A stretch of 64,000 bases of DNA. Source: Apiotrichum sp. Y4204. Taxonomy: Eukaryota; Basidiomycota; Tremellomycetes; Trichosporonales; Trichosporonaceae. The DNA lies in assembly GCA_025531455.1 (NCBI GenBank), contig JAMYHL010000010.1:1054001-1118000 (forward strand). The letters run 5' to 3'. The translations under genes were made by a program, and so were the position numbers. Position 1 is the stretch's first letter. The number at the start of each line of letters is the position of its first letter. The notes under the pieces are model-generated. The model saw nothing but the letters and a program-made list of their open reading frames with translations, made no database searches and was not told the origin of the DNA. Shown here piece after piece: positions 1-12,014 of the stretch.

Positions 1-2838
1 CCTTGAAGTAGTTAGGACAGCCAAAAGCTACAAGGAAATTGAATAAAGCTGGAACGAAATGGATGTGCGCACTGTGGATCACACACCCTGCATTACTCAA
101 ATCCCTGTCTATCCCTGGGCCATGCACTCTGGGTTCATGCCGGCAGTGGTAGCCTGCAAGCTGCAGCGCTGCAGCGCTGTAGCGCTGCATGCCGCCTATG
201 TCTACAAGTCCCTGGCCCGCAAAGGAACGCACGGACCCAGGGCGAGGCGAGATGACGCCAAGGGCACGGGCGCCCAGGGCAGAAAGGGGACATGGGACAT
301 GTGCCTGGCAAGGTCCGATTGAATGGTCCATTATGGGGGCAGATCAATCTCCACAGCCAGGCAGTATGACTAGACACAAGTGGAAAGCATGCAGAACACC
401 ACGGCCAAACCTTACCTCCTGCCTTGCTTGCTGCTTGGGCCCCCCTGCCTGCGGCGCCGGCCGTTCCAGTCCCGCATCCAGGTTCCAATTCCCCGCCTCG
501 CTGCTCTTCCGAACATCACCCCGGTGTCGTCCCGGCTTGGCGGGTGCGAGAAAGAGGTGCAAGAAGGAGACGAAGAGGTATACGTGGGCTGCCCGCATGC
601 TGTCAGTTGATCTCGGCTCTGCCGGCAGCCCGCAGAAAAGAACCCATCCGTTGCGCGCTTTGCAGCTGGCAGAGATGGAGAGGTGGATGGTAGAATGCGG
701 CAAACGTCGCCGAGTTCCCTGGTCCCTGCGCATCGATTACTCCGAGCTCGGCAGAAAATGTGATACTCGGATGGTTAAGCAGGCATGCATACCTAGCTAT
801 CTAGTGTGCAGCACAGACTTGTCTGACCTTTGCATTGCGTGCTCTTGTGTAGAGCGGCTGTCGATGTGTGGAATGTGCAGTGTAAGCTTGTCCAGAACAA
901 GCTCGTATTCCAGCTTTCCATCGCGCCAGTGTAGCTTACTCCCACACCTCGGTTTGGCGACAAGCGCATCTTGATAGCGGTAACAACACTGCTGTAAACT
1001 GTATGAGTGTACCTCCTGAGTTTGTCGGGCAGTCAACCCACTGCCTCCGTTGTCAAGCGGCTGTTTTGTTGACCTTGGTCCAACCTCCAGATTAAAATAA
1101 GGTTTCTCCCGTGCCAGTCCCGGGTTCCTTGCAGTTACGACGGGGACCTCACGCGGCTTGGTGTGGTGGGAACGCGGTGCCGACTGGTGGATCGTAGAGC
1201 CGCTCTTGTCTCGCGCGGACATGGCCTGAAGGACAAGTATCGGTTGGGCTATGACAATGTATGCTGACGCAGGACGCAGTCTGCAGACCCCCGCTGGTCC
1301 AGTTTATAAACTGGACTAGCTTTGCTAGTTCTTCGTTCCTGTTTGCCCCACTCCCACGACCACTCGACCCCGACAACCGTTGAAAAGGGAGTTGCTTCCT
1401 AGGAACGCAACGGCGGACAGGGCCGTGAGAGTGGGAACATTACGAGGAGAACTAACTAGATGAACATCAATGAAGGACTGAGATGGGCAACATGGCGAGC
1501 CGGAAACCATGGTCGATGACGATAGATGGTCGAAACCCTCGTTGACCTCGGGACTCCAAACGCTGTAGAGCTTCCAGAACGTCCTAAAAAGCTTCCTGGT
1601 CTCCAAGCTGGAGCCCAAGTTGGAGCCAAGCTCGTGAATGTTGAAAGGAAGAGGTGCTCCGCGAACCCAGTGCTGACGACCGGGGTGTCGCGAAAACCCT
1701 ATATGCAGAATCACTGAGCTTCTGACGCCTGAGTCTCATTGAGTGAAACGCTGTTCGCGCTAAATAGAAGCCTTAGATTATATGTGCACGCAGGCAGTCT
1801 CTTCAGCTTGGCAGTGACTTGTTCCACTGGTTTGACGGACCATCTTCGTCGAGTGCCCACGTTCAACTATACAGAGCTGGAAAGTGGACTGCGCTCGCCA
1901 GAGTAACCACATAGCGCCAACACAAAGAATGCTGAAAGTGAGAGACCAGGGTATAGTGGTGATTGCGCCTGTTACCGCCAAAAAGCAGTCTGATCCCATC
2001 CATATGGAGGAGGGCAGCAATGCTTCAGTCCTTGGTAGACGGTACGTTGTGACTCCGTGTATGATTTGCAGCTTCACTGAGCGACTGCACGGGTTGATGT
2101 TCAAAACCGCCCAAGACTTCGAGGTGAGCTCTGTTCTCGCAGGATGGTTCATCATGGTCCCTAATTCTAATGGATCTCCTTCTCTGCGTTGTGTCTGGGC
2201 CACTCTCCTTTCGGAATTCACGCGTTCATCAGCTGTTTGGGAAAAGGATAGCTTTGTCGAGCTGCCGTTCGGACTTTTTCTTCAGAGACCCAAGTCCGTG
2301 CTGGGATGAAAGCGAAGTCAAGCCACCACCAGCATCCCCAGCCACGAAACAAGCGTCCTGCTAGCGTCCACGTCATCACAAGCGGCGCAGTCAGTAAATT
2401 ATCAGTCTGATACTATGAGAATATACTGCAGAGCCAGCAGTCGGGTGCGTCTGCGATCTTGTCCCAGGTCAGTTTGACAAACGGGGATCACTAGGCTGAG
2501 TAATACTCTCATAAGTATGTCGGTGGCTCCCTGTGTCAACCTTGCGATGTTGATGCCAGAGATAGTGTCCGTCTGCGTTATTCAAGACAATGTTCCTCAC
2601 CGCACCAGCCGCAACAACACACGAAATGTGTTTGTCCTTGCCATAAGACCAGACTTGCTCCGCAAAGTCGCCTGGGTACTCCCACACCCAATAACTCTAT
2701 TAATCCATGAGAGTAATGTTGTATGAATGAAACTGCTGTTGCTTGGTGCTTCAGATACTCTCCATTGTTGTGCGTCTACCACATTCACACCTTCATCTTC
2801 CGCGTGCGCGACCTGCATGAGACCCATCGGTCGGCCGG
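1..2838. other. Gene-poor left flank, no convincing gene
   Basis: No exon chain with recognisable protein similarity could be built here. Several open frames exist on both strands, the longest on the plus strand at 189-974, but their translations are Arg/Ser/Cys/Pro-rich with no domain, as expected by chance in GC-rich DNA. Two minus-strand frames look slightly more protein-like: 797-1222 (141 codons, starting MSARDKSG) and 2469-2687 (72 codons, containing YPGDFAEQVW). Neither matches a family I know. They could be diverged or broken genes, or chance. Confidence 0.4.
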
Positions 2839-3538
2839 TTACTCGGTAGTCTCGATCTCAGGCTCGCCCTCGACCTCCACCTCGGGCCTAACGCGGTTGA
2901 TGACGTTCATACGCTCTGTGTGTCAGTGTGTGATCGTGAGAAGTGAGAAGGTGTAAGTCCATTAACAGGGACATGAGCCTCCTCTCATCTAAGCTGCTGC
3001 TCACGGTGACGAAGGAGAGGACGGTCGGGCAGGGGTGTTCCGTCAGCAGCGGTACCGCCAGACCGCATCTCCAGCTCAGCCTCAACATAGACGGTTGATC
3101 TGGGGTTAGCTTTACATCGGAAAGTATCACGCTCACCCTTTGCCGACGCGCGCAAGCTGCTTCTGCGCGACCTCGGAGAACGCAAACACGGTGTGCCATG
3201 ACGTCGGGGGCGGGAGAGGGCCTTAGTCCATTAATAAATCGTTTCTCTGTGAGGTGTGGGTAAATGTCACGCACTGCCGGTCTCATCCTGCCCGTACGGC
3301 CCAACCATTGTCGCGACGCTGTATGTGTAGTACGGCTTTCCGGTGGAGGTCTAAATCAGCGCCTGTAGCTCGTATCACACACCTCGCGGAGAACCGGGTC
3401 GTTGCCGAGACGGCCGATGAGCGTCAGGCGCGACATGTCCTGCGCGACCGCCCGGGTCGTGGAAAAAGACTGGGGTTAGAGAAGCCAAACCGCGAGACGT
3501 ACGCGGACGCTCTGCTTAAGGGCGTGACGGGCGAACAT
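2839..3538 (-). CDS. RIM1: Mitochondrial single-stranded DNA-binding protein Rim1 (mtSSB)
   Basis: OB-fold protein that coats single-stranded mtDNA during replication, acting in the mitochondrial matrix. Six exons on the minus strand: 3503-3538, 3383-3469, 3275-3350, 3137-3221, 3005-3099 and 2839-2915, giving 456 nt and 151 aa, close to the size of yeast Rim1. The product starts MFARHALKQ and runs into SFSTTRA, a typical fungal mitochondrial presequence and cleavage context. The SSB core is clear: LTLIGRLGNDPVLRE, then the GK-x-YYTYSVAT strand, TSWHTVFAFSE, and GKGSTVYVEAELE. The C-terminus is acidic (EVEVEGEPEIETTE). Five introns of 33, 32, 53, 37 and 89 nt break the gene into pieces too short to stand out as open frames. 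The third intron must end in AAG to keep the frame. Family assignment is firm; the exact borders rest on frame continuity and family pattern. Confidence 0.93.
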
Positions 3539-4856
3539 AATGAGTGGCAAGGAATTTAGAGATGTAATGGCGGTGAGTTGCACAAGATGAACAACATGAG
3601 AAACAACAAGCAGACGACTGTTCTCGGTTCTGGCAGGCCAGTGCGGGTGAGGTGGTCGCCACTTAATGCACCATTAGGAAACCGTCCAAATCTCCGCAAT
3701 TTACCGCATTACATCATTTTGTAATCAAGGTTTGCTTGAGCCTTTGCTTGGGAAGATTGCCACGTGAGGATCGGGGCCCCGGTTGAGATAAGGTTTTTCA
3801 GACGCACCAAAGGCGAAAGGAGACTCGATCGGGTGCCGCAGCGCCGGCGGCGCCCTTCTCCGACATGTCAACAGCCGATGTCAACAGCCGACTGTACTGT
3901 CCTCGTATACTCCACATCCCGACTCTTTCCCGTTGCGTACCTGCATTCGCATTCGGGCAGAGCAAAGCCTTCGCTTCTACATGATTCATAATTACTCGAT
4001 TTATCAGCCTTCCAGCACGGGCATATGTGCTCAACGTCCACTTCGCGCACTTTACTTATCACTCAGTAGCTAGTGGGGAACTGACAGGCGCCTCCAGGGA
4101 TGAAAATGTGCCGAAAGTCACGATTGGCGTCCAACTCCTGCCCGCTCATCGCAGTTGCCAAATAAGGCCTGTTGGTTGGCATGCAGAGACAGAACCCCAT
4201 TCGAGCGGAGTGCGTATATACTGTCAAGGAACGATGGAATTTGACGAACATCCACATATCCGGAACCGGCCCGACGCGTCGGACGCGTTCTTGCCTGTAC
4301 GCGTCACAGATCGACAGCGTTCATTAAACGGCGAGCGGGAGGAACAAAGCCACATCTGCCATTCATCGTTGATAAGGATATCTCACAATAGCTTCCAGTC
4401 CACGGAATAGCCCCAGGCAAGATCATGGAGACGGCTTGGTGCTGCTGTCGGAAAGTCGGAAACCCCTCACTTGCCCACGTTTGATGGGGCAACAAGGGAA
4501 AAGCGGGTAAAGCACAACACGGAGTGTCGGGGACCCACCCATACCAGTCACGCGCTGTACGTGGTCAATGCATGGCCATGCACCCGTTGAGTAATTCACG
4601 ACGAGTGGCCTGTCATTTGTTGCACGTACGCGTATACGCGATACGAGACAGAGAACACGCTGGAGCAGAGGTGCTGCAGAAGAGGTCATGGCCTGGGGCC
4701 CGTGCGGCTTCGGTTCGTTTCAAAGACAGCCCAACCCCGGACACACTGGCGTGGCAAGGTCGAGGCCTAGCAGGGTAGCAGCCACCGGGTTGAGACGATC
4801 GAGATATCGAAATCCAGACGTCACTCGTCGCACCTCTCGCGCGTGACCCATCTGGA

Positions 4857-4927
4857 GCCACTAGGCCACTAGGCCATCAGGCCTCCAGGCCATTAGCCCA
4901 TTAGGCCATGGACCACTTGGCCACTAG
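4857..4927. repeat. Degenerate short tandem repeat, unit like CCACTAGG/CCATTAGG
   Basis: About seven imperfect units of 8-10 nt based on CCACTAGG, CCATCAGG, CCTCCAGG and CCATTAGC follow each other. A looser GGCCTGATGGCCTGG-type stretch continues the theme at about 5046-5110. This looks like slippage-generated satellite DNA; no coding role is visible. Confidence 0.7.
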
Positions 4928-5364
4928 CTGTGCATTAGATGCGCAAGATGCACGAGAAGCACAAAACAAAACCAGTTGAGCCTAGCGTGGATTCGAGGGG
5001 CGCGAGGGGTCCGAGCGCTCACAAGGGTTCGTGAATTCGTGACCTCATGGCCTCATGAGTGGCATGAGTGGTGGGCCTGATGGCCTGGTGGCGGTGCGCC
5101 GGTGCGTACTGGTGCGGCAAATAAACACTATCAGGCAACAAAAAACTAGACAGATTATTTGTCTCACTTTGTAACAAGGTTAAGTTTCTAATGTTCGGCT
5201 ACCACATATGTAATCGTTGTTGTAATGGGACGATCCTGCAGATTAAGCAATCCGATGACCCTCACATCTGTCGCATGCAGTGCCTAAGTGAGGTGGGTTC
5301 TTCTGCCAGTCGTGTCTCCTCTGCCTTCCTCATTCCCCCTCACGCTCTCCTTCAACGATCGCAC

Positions 5365-5367
5365 GAC

Positions 5368-5408
<41 letters not shown>
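5365..5408. repeat. GAC trinucleotide microsatellite
   Basis: About fourteen GAC units in a row with one AAC interruption near the left end. It lies about 0.9 kb upstream of the RRM gene start. On either strand it could encode Asp, Arg or Thr runs, but no supported exon covers it. Confidence 0.9.
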
Positions 5409-5963
5409 AGGGAAGGTGACGACAGTGACGACGTGACGACCCCATAGATAGACTGCATCGGCATCGACAACATAGCATTTAGCATCAACGATACCCACCT
5501 TTGATTCCCAACGTCTCGTCCTCCCCATTCTACCCGTCGTGTCCAAGTCATCAAGCTCGTCTGGAAATTCCATTTTCAGCGGGTTTCAACAAGATTTCAA
5601 GGCGTTTTCTCATCAGTTGCCGGTGTGCTTCTTCCATCCACGACTGTCACGACGCGTTATTGTTCTTGCTCTCACACTAAGACGCTTGCTACAGGTCGCC
5701 GTTGACCGCTGTAGAACATCACAAGGATCTTTCCAGCTGCTGATCTGTTGACTGTTATAAAGCTGCAAGGATTCAACAGTGGCCGCAATTCCCAGCTCAA
5801 ACGATTCGCGATTCGCGATCAATACAGCACACGGCTACACGGTAGACACACACACGTCAATACACTGCACACCTCACCTCCCACCGAGCTCTCGGCCTGC
5901 AACCCACCTTCCTTCCCTCTCATATACCACTACCAATTAGCTGGGTACGTCTCTCTTCTGTCT

Positions 5964-6130
5964 CCCCCCCCCCCCCCCCCCGTCTGACTCTCCTTCTCGT
6001 CTTCCCTCTCTCTATCATCTCTTACTTTCACTTTCTTCTCCTCTCCACCTCCGCCACCCTTCATCACCCATCCTCTCCTCCAAACCAATTTCCTTCCCTC
6101 TTATCACGTCGACCCCGCTCTCACACTAAC
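5964..6130 (+). promoter_or_regulatory. C18 homopolymer and pyrimidine-rich leader of the RRM gene
   Basis: A run of 18 C residues (5964-5981) is followed by about 150 nt of almost pure CT sequence ending about 155 nt before the start codon at 6284. CT-rich tracts just upstream of the start are usual in fungal promoters and leaders. The homopolymer is likely to vary in length between strains. Confidence 0.6.
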
Positions 6131-6283
6131 TCTCTCTCAAGACCTTCAAGCGCAGCGCGGCAGCCTCATTGTCTTTAGAATCATCAAGAAGCAACGGGAA
6201 AGAGGAACAGCATCGTCCAGCAGCATCGTTCAGTGTACTCAGCCACTCCCTTCCCGCCGTGACGCTAAGCACACCTCGGCACC

Positions 6284-9200
6284 ATGACTGCTGATGTTGT
6301 TGAGGACGGGCTTCCTGCCTTCCTCCCCACCGCACCTCCGCCCCAGAGCTCCCCCGGGTCGTCGTCCACTAGTGACCTTGACGGTGCCATGGAGCAGCTC
6401 ACAATAGTGAACGAGGATAAGGCCATGTCGCCACCTCAGAATCAACAACAGTCACCTCCTCAAGGTCATCAGCTGCACCCCCTTCCTCCTCGTCCTCAAG
6501 ATCTGCACTCTTACCCCATGTTTCCCGTTGGGGATATGTCACTTCCGTACGGTGGCGACTACCATCAGTCCCAGCCTCCATGGACGACGGCATACCCTCT
6601 TCCTCCTATCGTGGCCCATCCAGGCCCAATACCCTCTCTTGACACTCTCGGGCTTGTGCATGGTTCAGGAGGCTCTCGTCCGGTTCAGGCCATGTTCCAC
6701 CCAACGTTTGAACCGATTCCAGTCCCCACTCGTCCCCACCCTTACCTCGTGAGTTCATTGTTCGGTGAGCGAAGGTACCATAAGCTTACACCTAGGGTCA
6801 CCCAGTCATCTATGTCAGCTTCGTCCCCAGTGGGATGACTGCCGATGAATTTGATCAAACGCTCCGTCGCCAGGGGATCGCCGCCTCGGCCATTCGCCTC
6901 CCTGATGCTGTTAACCCTCGCGACCGTCTGTATCCCGACAGCTACTACGGCTGGATGACGAAGAATGGTGAGACCAAGTTCCAAGTGTAACCTGACACCG
7001 CAGGCTGCCTTCAGTTCGATTCGCTTCATGACACCGAGAAGGCATTGTCTATCCTCATGTCGCACCAGTACTTCGTTACCAAAGGTATCCTCATTTCCGC
7101 AATGACACCGTCGAGCGGCATTCCTCTTCCGCCTGCTCCTGTGGCACCCCGTTTCATCCGCCCGGTTAAGTTCACGTCTCCCGAGGAGGCAGCGACTTAC
7201 CCTCAGCCGGGCCAGCTTTGGGACTATGTCCGTCCTTGGGGATCTGTTCGCGAGATCTCGGTAACGCTTGAGGAGAGTAACTCCGGTGATGCGCAACCTG
7301 GTCATGGAGAGTGCCGCTGGCGGGCCAAGGTGCAGTTCTGGTATGAGGACGAAGCGGTTCGGTTCGAGACCAATCACATGAACATCGGGCCCCTCGCTGG
7401 TTGGGAAATGTGAGTTCTGTATTCATCAGCTGCTGACTCGTCCCAGCAATGTATGTCGCGACCCGTCTTACATCCCAATGGCTCCTCTTCCTTTCCAGCA
7501 GCCGGTGTCAATGTATGGTCCGCCCATGGGACCTCCGTTTGCGCCGATGGGCGCCATGATGGAGCAGCCGTTCTCGCCGCCCTCGATACACCCTCATCCA
7601 TTGCCTTTCTCCCCTCAAGCCATTCATGTTCAACCGTTCTCGCCGCCTACGATGCACCCTCAGCCCTTTTCACCGCCTGCGATGCATCCTCAGCCCTTCT
7701 CGCCGCCGATGGTGGTTCCACAGCTGCCCCAGACCGCTCAAACTGCAGCTGCTCAACAATTTTCGCCTCCAGTGATGCAGCAGTGCTTGCCCGCCCCTCA
7801 TCCCATGGCGCCCCACCAGTTCTCTCCGGCGGTGCCGTCTCAACAGATTACGCCGCCCTCAATGAGTCACCAAATTCCGGAGGCTGCTATGTCGGCTCCA
7901 GCGATGCCCATGCATCCAGAAGGCCCCCCGTACATGTACCCAACTCCGGGGGCTCACTTTGCTTCTCTTCCTGTGCCAAGGAACGGAGAAGTTACTGTCT
8001 CTCCGCATGGCATTGTCACCCCTCTGTCGCCTGTGTCGCCTTCCCCTGTCCACCTGGTGAATGGCTCAGTGTCTTCGATTCCCAGCTCTGAGCCTTCAGT
8101 TGATGGTCTTCAGGCCAACGGCATCGGCTACATCATGCATCCCGGACAATTTGCGCCAGGCTCGGGCGAGCTTATTGCGCCGCCCGTAGGTGCTGTTCCT
8201 ATCGTACCGCCTTCGCCGCCCCACCCACCCGCTCGATACATGGCTCCCTGGACCATGCAGAACGCAGGTGCCAGTATGCCAGTGTCGCCACCGTACCCTG
8301 TTGAACACTTCCCAGAGGATGGCTCCCACTTCCGTGACAATCAGAGCGGCCGGGCCAACCGGAACAGGAACTGGAGGCAGGTGCCCGGTGGCTATGTGGC
8401 AGACGACGGTATGGTTGTACAGCACATTCCTAACCGCCTCCCTCCCTCTGCTCGAAAGGGACAAGGCCCGCGCCCCTATTTCGACAATTGCAGCTTGATC
8501 GTAAAGGTGCGTTTGCATTTGTTCTGGAACTGACTTGGCAGAACCTTGGTCCGGATGTCTCATCGGCCTTCCTGGGCGATGTGTTCTCGAAGTTTGGTCC
8601 AGTCATCAATGTGCGCCTCATGCGCGACATCAACCAGCGCCCACGCGGGTTTGGGTTTGTGACATTCCAGTCGTCTGATGATGGTGAGATAACGCCGGCG
8701 GTCTCAACTGACGACCAGCTGCCTACGCCATGAGCCACATGAACGGTGCTCCCCTGGCCGGACGTCAAATCTTTGTCGGTTTCCAGGAGTCGCGTAACGG
8801 ACCTCAGCGGTTCTCCAGCACTCGTGGCCGCGGCGGTGGACGTGGTGGTGCAAGCACCGGTGTGCGGAGAGGCACTGTATTTGCCGATCGCAGTCGTCCA
8901 ATGAAGGAGACCGTTAAGGACGGGTTTGTGGAATGTGCGCCTGGCTCTATCGCTCCCAAGGGTCCTCCCTCGCCGGAGAAGCTTAAGACTCCGGAGCGTG
9001 CTATCTCAAACCAGGCCAAGACCTGCTCTAGTACTCCCGCGTCGGCTCCTTCTCGGCTTCAGGTGTTCACTGCTGTCGAGTGTGCGAAGAATATCTCGCA
9101 TGAGAACGTCACCCTTGAGATGTTCTCCACGATGTCCCCAACCGAGGTGCTCACCGTTCTCAACGCTGGCGGGAACGATCTCCTGAGTAAACTTGACATC

Positions 9201-9572
9201 ACCAAGCAACCCTCCACTGTTCGTCTCGATCACAGCCCCCGGTCGAAGAAGCTTTCTATTATTACAGCTGCGCACAAGTCCATCCTCCACCTGGTAAGCT
9301 TTGGCGCCATTACAGACTGATCAGATACTTACGACAGCCTTCCGTACAGGATTTCAGCCCTAGTCGTCTTGTGACTGCCATACGCGAGTATGTGAATGCC
9401 CTCGACGACAAGGACGAGGAGTCGTTCACTGAACTGTAAGGTCATCGAGCGCACATTGTTGCTAATTAGCAGACTTCGTTACCCCACCGCTGTTAGTGCC
9501 ATGGTCATGAACCAGCTCAAGAGTTCCCGCCCAAGCCCGCGTCCGGCGTCAAACAAAAGTCTTCCCGTCTGA
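6284..9572 (+). CDS. RNA-binding protein with a C-terminal canonical RRM and two degenerate RRM-like modules
   Basis: Eight exons: 6284-6748, 6796-6967, 7004-7409, 7447-8506, 8542-8683, 8719-9293, 9350-9435 and 9473-9572 (3006 nt, 1001 aa). Introns are 35-56 nt; four are 35-37 nt. The N-terminus (about 1-155) is Pro/Gln-rich and disordered. Residues about 156-240 (VIYVSFVPSGMTADEF...) and about 255-345 look like weak RRM folds. A long Pro/Met-rich linker follows, with repeated QPFSPP and MHPQPFSPPA units near 7560-7700. The true RRM at about 693-775 has RNP2 SLIVKNL and RNP1 RGFGFVTF, then an Arg/Gly-rich patch (GRGGGRGG). It probably binds mRNA, acting in post-transcriptional control; the target cannot be read from sequence. 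It ends tail-to-tail with the next gene, 208 nt away. Confidence 0.85.
7560..7710 (+). repeat. In-gene repeat encoding QPFSPP / MHPQPFSPPA units
   Basis: Within exon 4 of the RRM gene, codons for QPFSPP-type hexamers recur at least five times at near-regular spacing (phrases such as CAGCCCTTCTCGCCGCC). The unit resembles an SH3/WW-type proline ligand or a low-complexity condensate-forming segment. It is probably coding slippage. Confidence 0.7.
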
Positions 9573-9780
9573 TTCGTTTGAGCCAAACCAACCCAAGCAT
9601 GTGTTCTGTATACCCACCCATTCCACTCTCACATATTCCCGTCCCCATCATAGTTTTGGCAGCGCCGTTCCTGTCCATAGTTCTCTCCTTCCTCCCATGT
9701 TATGTACATTGTTCCCTTTGATACTGTTAGCGCGTCCCTCTGGTTTGGTGAATACCGTGCATGACAACCAATTTATGATA

Positions 9781-11341
9781 CTACTCTGCGTTGAACCCCC
9801 GTTCCCCCCATGACCCACCGCCAGCGAGCATCGGCCCTGGTCCTGCTCCTGGTCCCGGTCCTGGGCCACCACCAAACTGGCCTGGCGGCCCATTAGGCGG
9901 CATCATGCCACCAAGCAACGCGAGCGGGTTGATACCGGCGGGTATGGGCCGTCCGGGACCTGGTGCCCCAGGCGGCGGGCCCCCAGGACCACCTGTGTTC
10001 GGACCAGGACTCATCATCATGTTAGGGTTCATGAACCTCTCGCCAGCGCCCAGCGCCAGAGCCTGAGCTTGCACTGAAGCCTGTGCCTGCGCCTGCGCGG
10101 CCGCGTGCGGCGAGGTCTGAGGGGGCCGCATCGGGTGAGGGCTACCCTGGGCAGGTGATGGGGGGAGATGTGGGTGTGTGCCGACGGGCGTCGCGAGTCC
10201 GGGAGATGGCCCATGAGACTGTCGAGAAGGAGTGGGCTGCGTGGTGCTGGATGACGAGTTTGGGCGGCCAGATGCTGGCAAGTTGCCAGCCGTAGAGCGA
10301 GGCGTACTCGGCTCCGGACCATTGGCATTCGGTGTTGCGCCAATTCCACTGGGGCCAGCGACGCTTGCGGCACTGGTACCATTCGGGAGATCGTCCGGAA
10401 GCTCTTTAGGTGTCGGCGGAGGCGGCGTGGCGGGCGGAGGCTGCCCATGGGTATAGTACAGGAGGCTCCCGCGGTCGTACTGAAGGAGTTTGGTGTTGTA
10501 GTCTATTTGCGGTCCGCGCGCCGCGCGCGCCTGGATGAGGAGATGGTTCCTGCACGTCAGCTAAGTTTCTTCCTTCGACGTACCAGTAACTTGCGCTTGA
10601 CTGGATGTCGGCGCGGTCGGCGGGCGTGAGCGGCGGTGGGGGATCGTGCCTGCGTGTGCTGTGGGCCCACGGCGACGGCGGAGGGAGAATGGGCGTTGAT
10701 GCGCCCGGCTCCTCGTCCGGCTCGTGCTTGATGCTCACCCGCGGCGTGGCGGAACGCGAAGTGCTGCGCCGCGGGCCGACCATCGCGTCCAACCGTTGCC
10801 GCCAGTACGCTTGCGCGAGGGGCGAGGCGTGCTGTGCTAGGCGAGCGCGCTTCGCTGGGCGGTCCTCGTCGTCGTGCGGCGTGCTCGTTCTTGTACCCAG
10901 AAGGCTGGCAGCAATGCTCGTGCTCGCCGCGCCGACGCTGCCACTTCGGCTCCGGCTCCGGCTTCCGCTCCCCGAGGGAGACTTATCCCCGGACTCGTCT
11001 GCTTTCTCCGGTGTTCGTTGTCCGTCTTCCGTCCCCTCGCGCTCTCGGCCCGTCGCGTCGCGTCCTATTGACTCGCTTCCTTCTCCTTCTCTTTCCCCTT
11101 CCTCGCCATCTGTTTCCTCACTTCGCTCACGCGCCAATAATGCGAGATATTCCTCCCGCTGCTCCGGCGCCAGAAAAGAATCGATGTCAAACGTATGTCC
11201 GCGGGCGTGAGCAATTTGCTGGGCGACAAGGAGCACCTCGAGCGACGGCTGCGCGTCGTCTCTCGCGCCCGGTGAGCGCGCCTCCCCCTCTGGTGGGGGG
11301 AGGTACAGCGTAATGGGGCGGGGCGGACGGGCGCGCGGCAT
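9781..11341 (-). CDS. Unknown disordered nuclear-type protein, Pro/Gly/Ala-rich tail
   Basis: Two exons, 10584-11341 and 9781-10549, joined by a 34-nt intron (GTACGT...CTGAC...CAG), give 508 aa. Reading through the intron would shift the frame and truncate the tail, so splicing is well supported. Visible parts are an N-terminal ordered-looking stretch (AQQIAHARGHTFDIDSF, about 45-70), an acidic Glu/Gly segment, a short RS-like run (SGSRSRSRSGS), a basic nuclear-signal-like DRPAKRARLA, and a conserved-looking block YWNHLLIQARAARGPQIDYN just after the splice. The tail contains GPGPGPGAGPGP and poly-Gln/Ala runs. The composition suggests a chromatin or transcription co-factor, but no named family is recognised. 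It is divergent from MID1 with a 673-nt shared upstream region. Confidence 0.75.
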
Positions 11342-12014
11342 TGTCAGTGGGTCGCGGGCCGGTGCAAAGAGGGCCGCACCGCCGCGAAAGGGAAGAAAGT
11401 CAAACGCGCTAGGGTGCGCCGAGGTGGGGTGCGTATCGCAGCCAGACGTCTATTCCCGTGATCCGTGGCTGTGGCCTTGGCTTTGTGAAACGGCCGCGAT
11501 GTGCGCTAAACGATGGTGGTTGGGTGCGCGTGATATAGTTGATGCCAAACACGAATGTCTGTCACAGGCACTGCGTTCGCGACAACAAACAGGACGCCGG
11601 CAGGGACCCCGCGCGAGAAGGGCGAATCCAGGGGAGGGCTTGGCGGGCTTCGGATGCGGTGCTGCGGTGTTTTGCGGGCGCTTGTTCGCGGCGATGCGGC
11701 GCGGAACCTGATGGATGGCTCGGAGGTGGTGATGGATAGGAAGTGGATGGGGTCAAGAGGTGTAAAGTCACCGACAAGCACAGAGAGGTGGCTGGGACCG
11801 AACGGGTCAATGTGTACTGCAAATGTCAGCCACATGGTTACTGCCATGCTGCCATGCTCCTTGCCGCGTGGAAACATTGCCCGGTGGCCGGTGGCCACAT
11901 GGCCACAAATATCAGGCTCACTACCATCCTGTGTTGTTGGAACCGTGGACATTGACTTTCAGCTTCACGACCACCTTCACACTTCGCCATGGCGCGCACC
12001 TCGCGTCCATAGAC
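11342..12014. promoter_or_regulatory. Shared divergent upstream region of the disordered-protein gene and MID1
   Basis: 673 nt lie between the two divergent start codons, so both promoters must be within or overlap this interval. The open frames crossing it on both strands have no family features and are treated as chance. No specific regulator site could be assigned. Confidence 0.55.

Larger units (their letters stand above)
3539..5963. other. Intergenic region between RIM1 and the RRM gene
   Basis: Divergent spacer between RIM1 (minus) and the RRM gene (plus). No exon chain was recognised. It carries a degenerate GGCC-rich repeat (4857-4927), a GAC microsatellite (5365-5408) and, toward the right end, pyrimidine-rich DNA that probably belongs to the promoter and leader of the RRM gene. 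Short open frames here have no family features. Confidence 0.5.

Noticed and set aside
189..974. 261-codon plus-strand frame at the left end
   Set aside because: Low-quality composition without motifs, several overlapping open frames on both strands, and no leader-like sequence.
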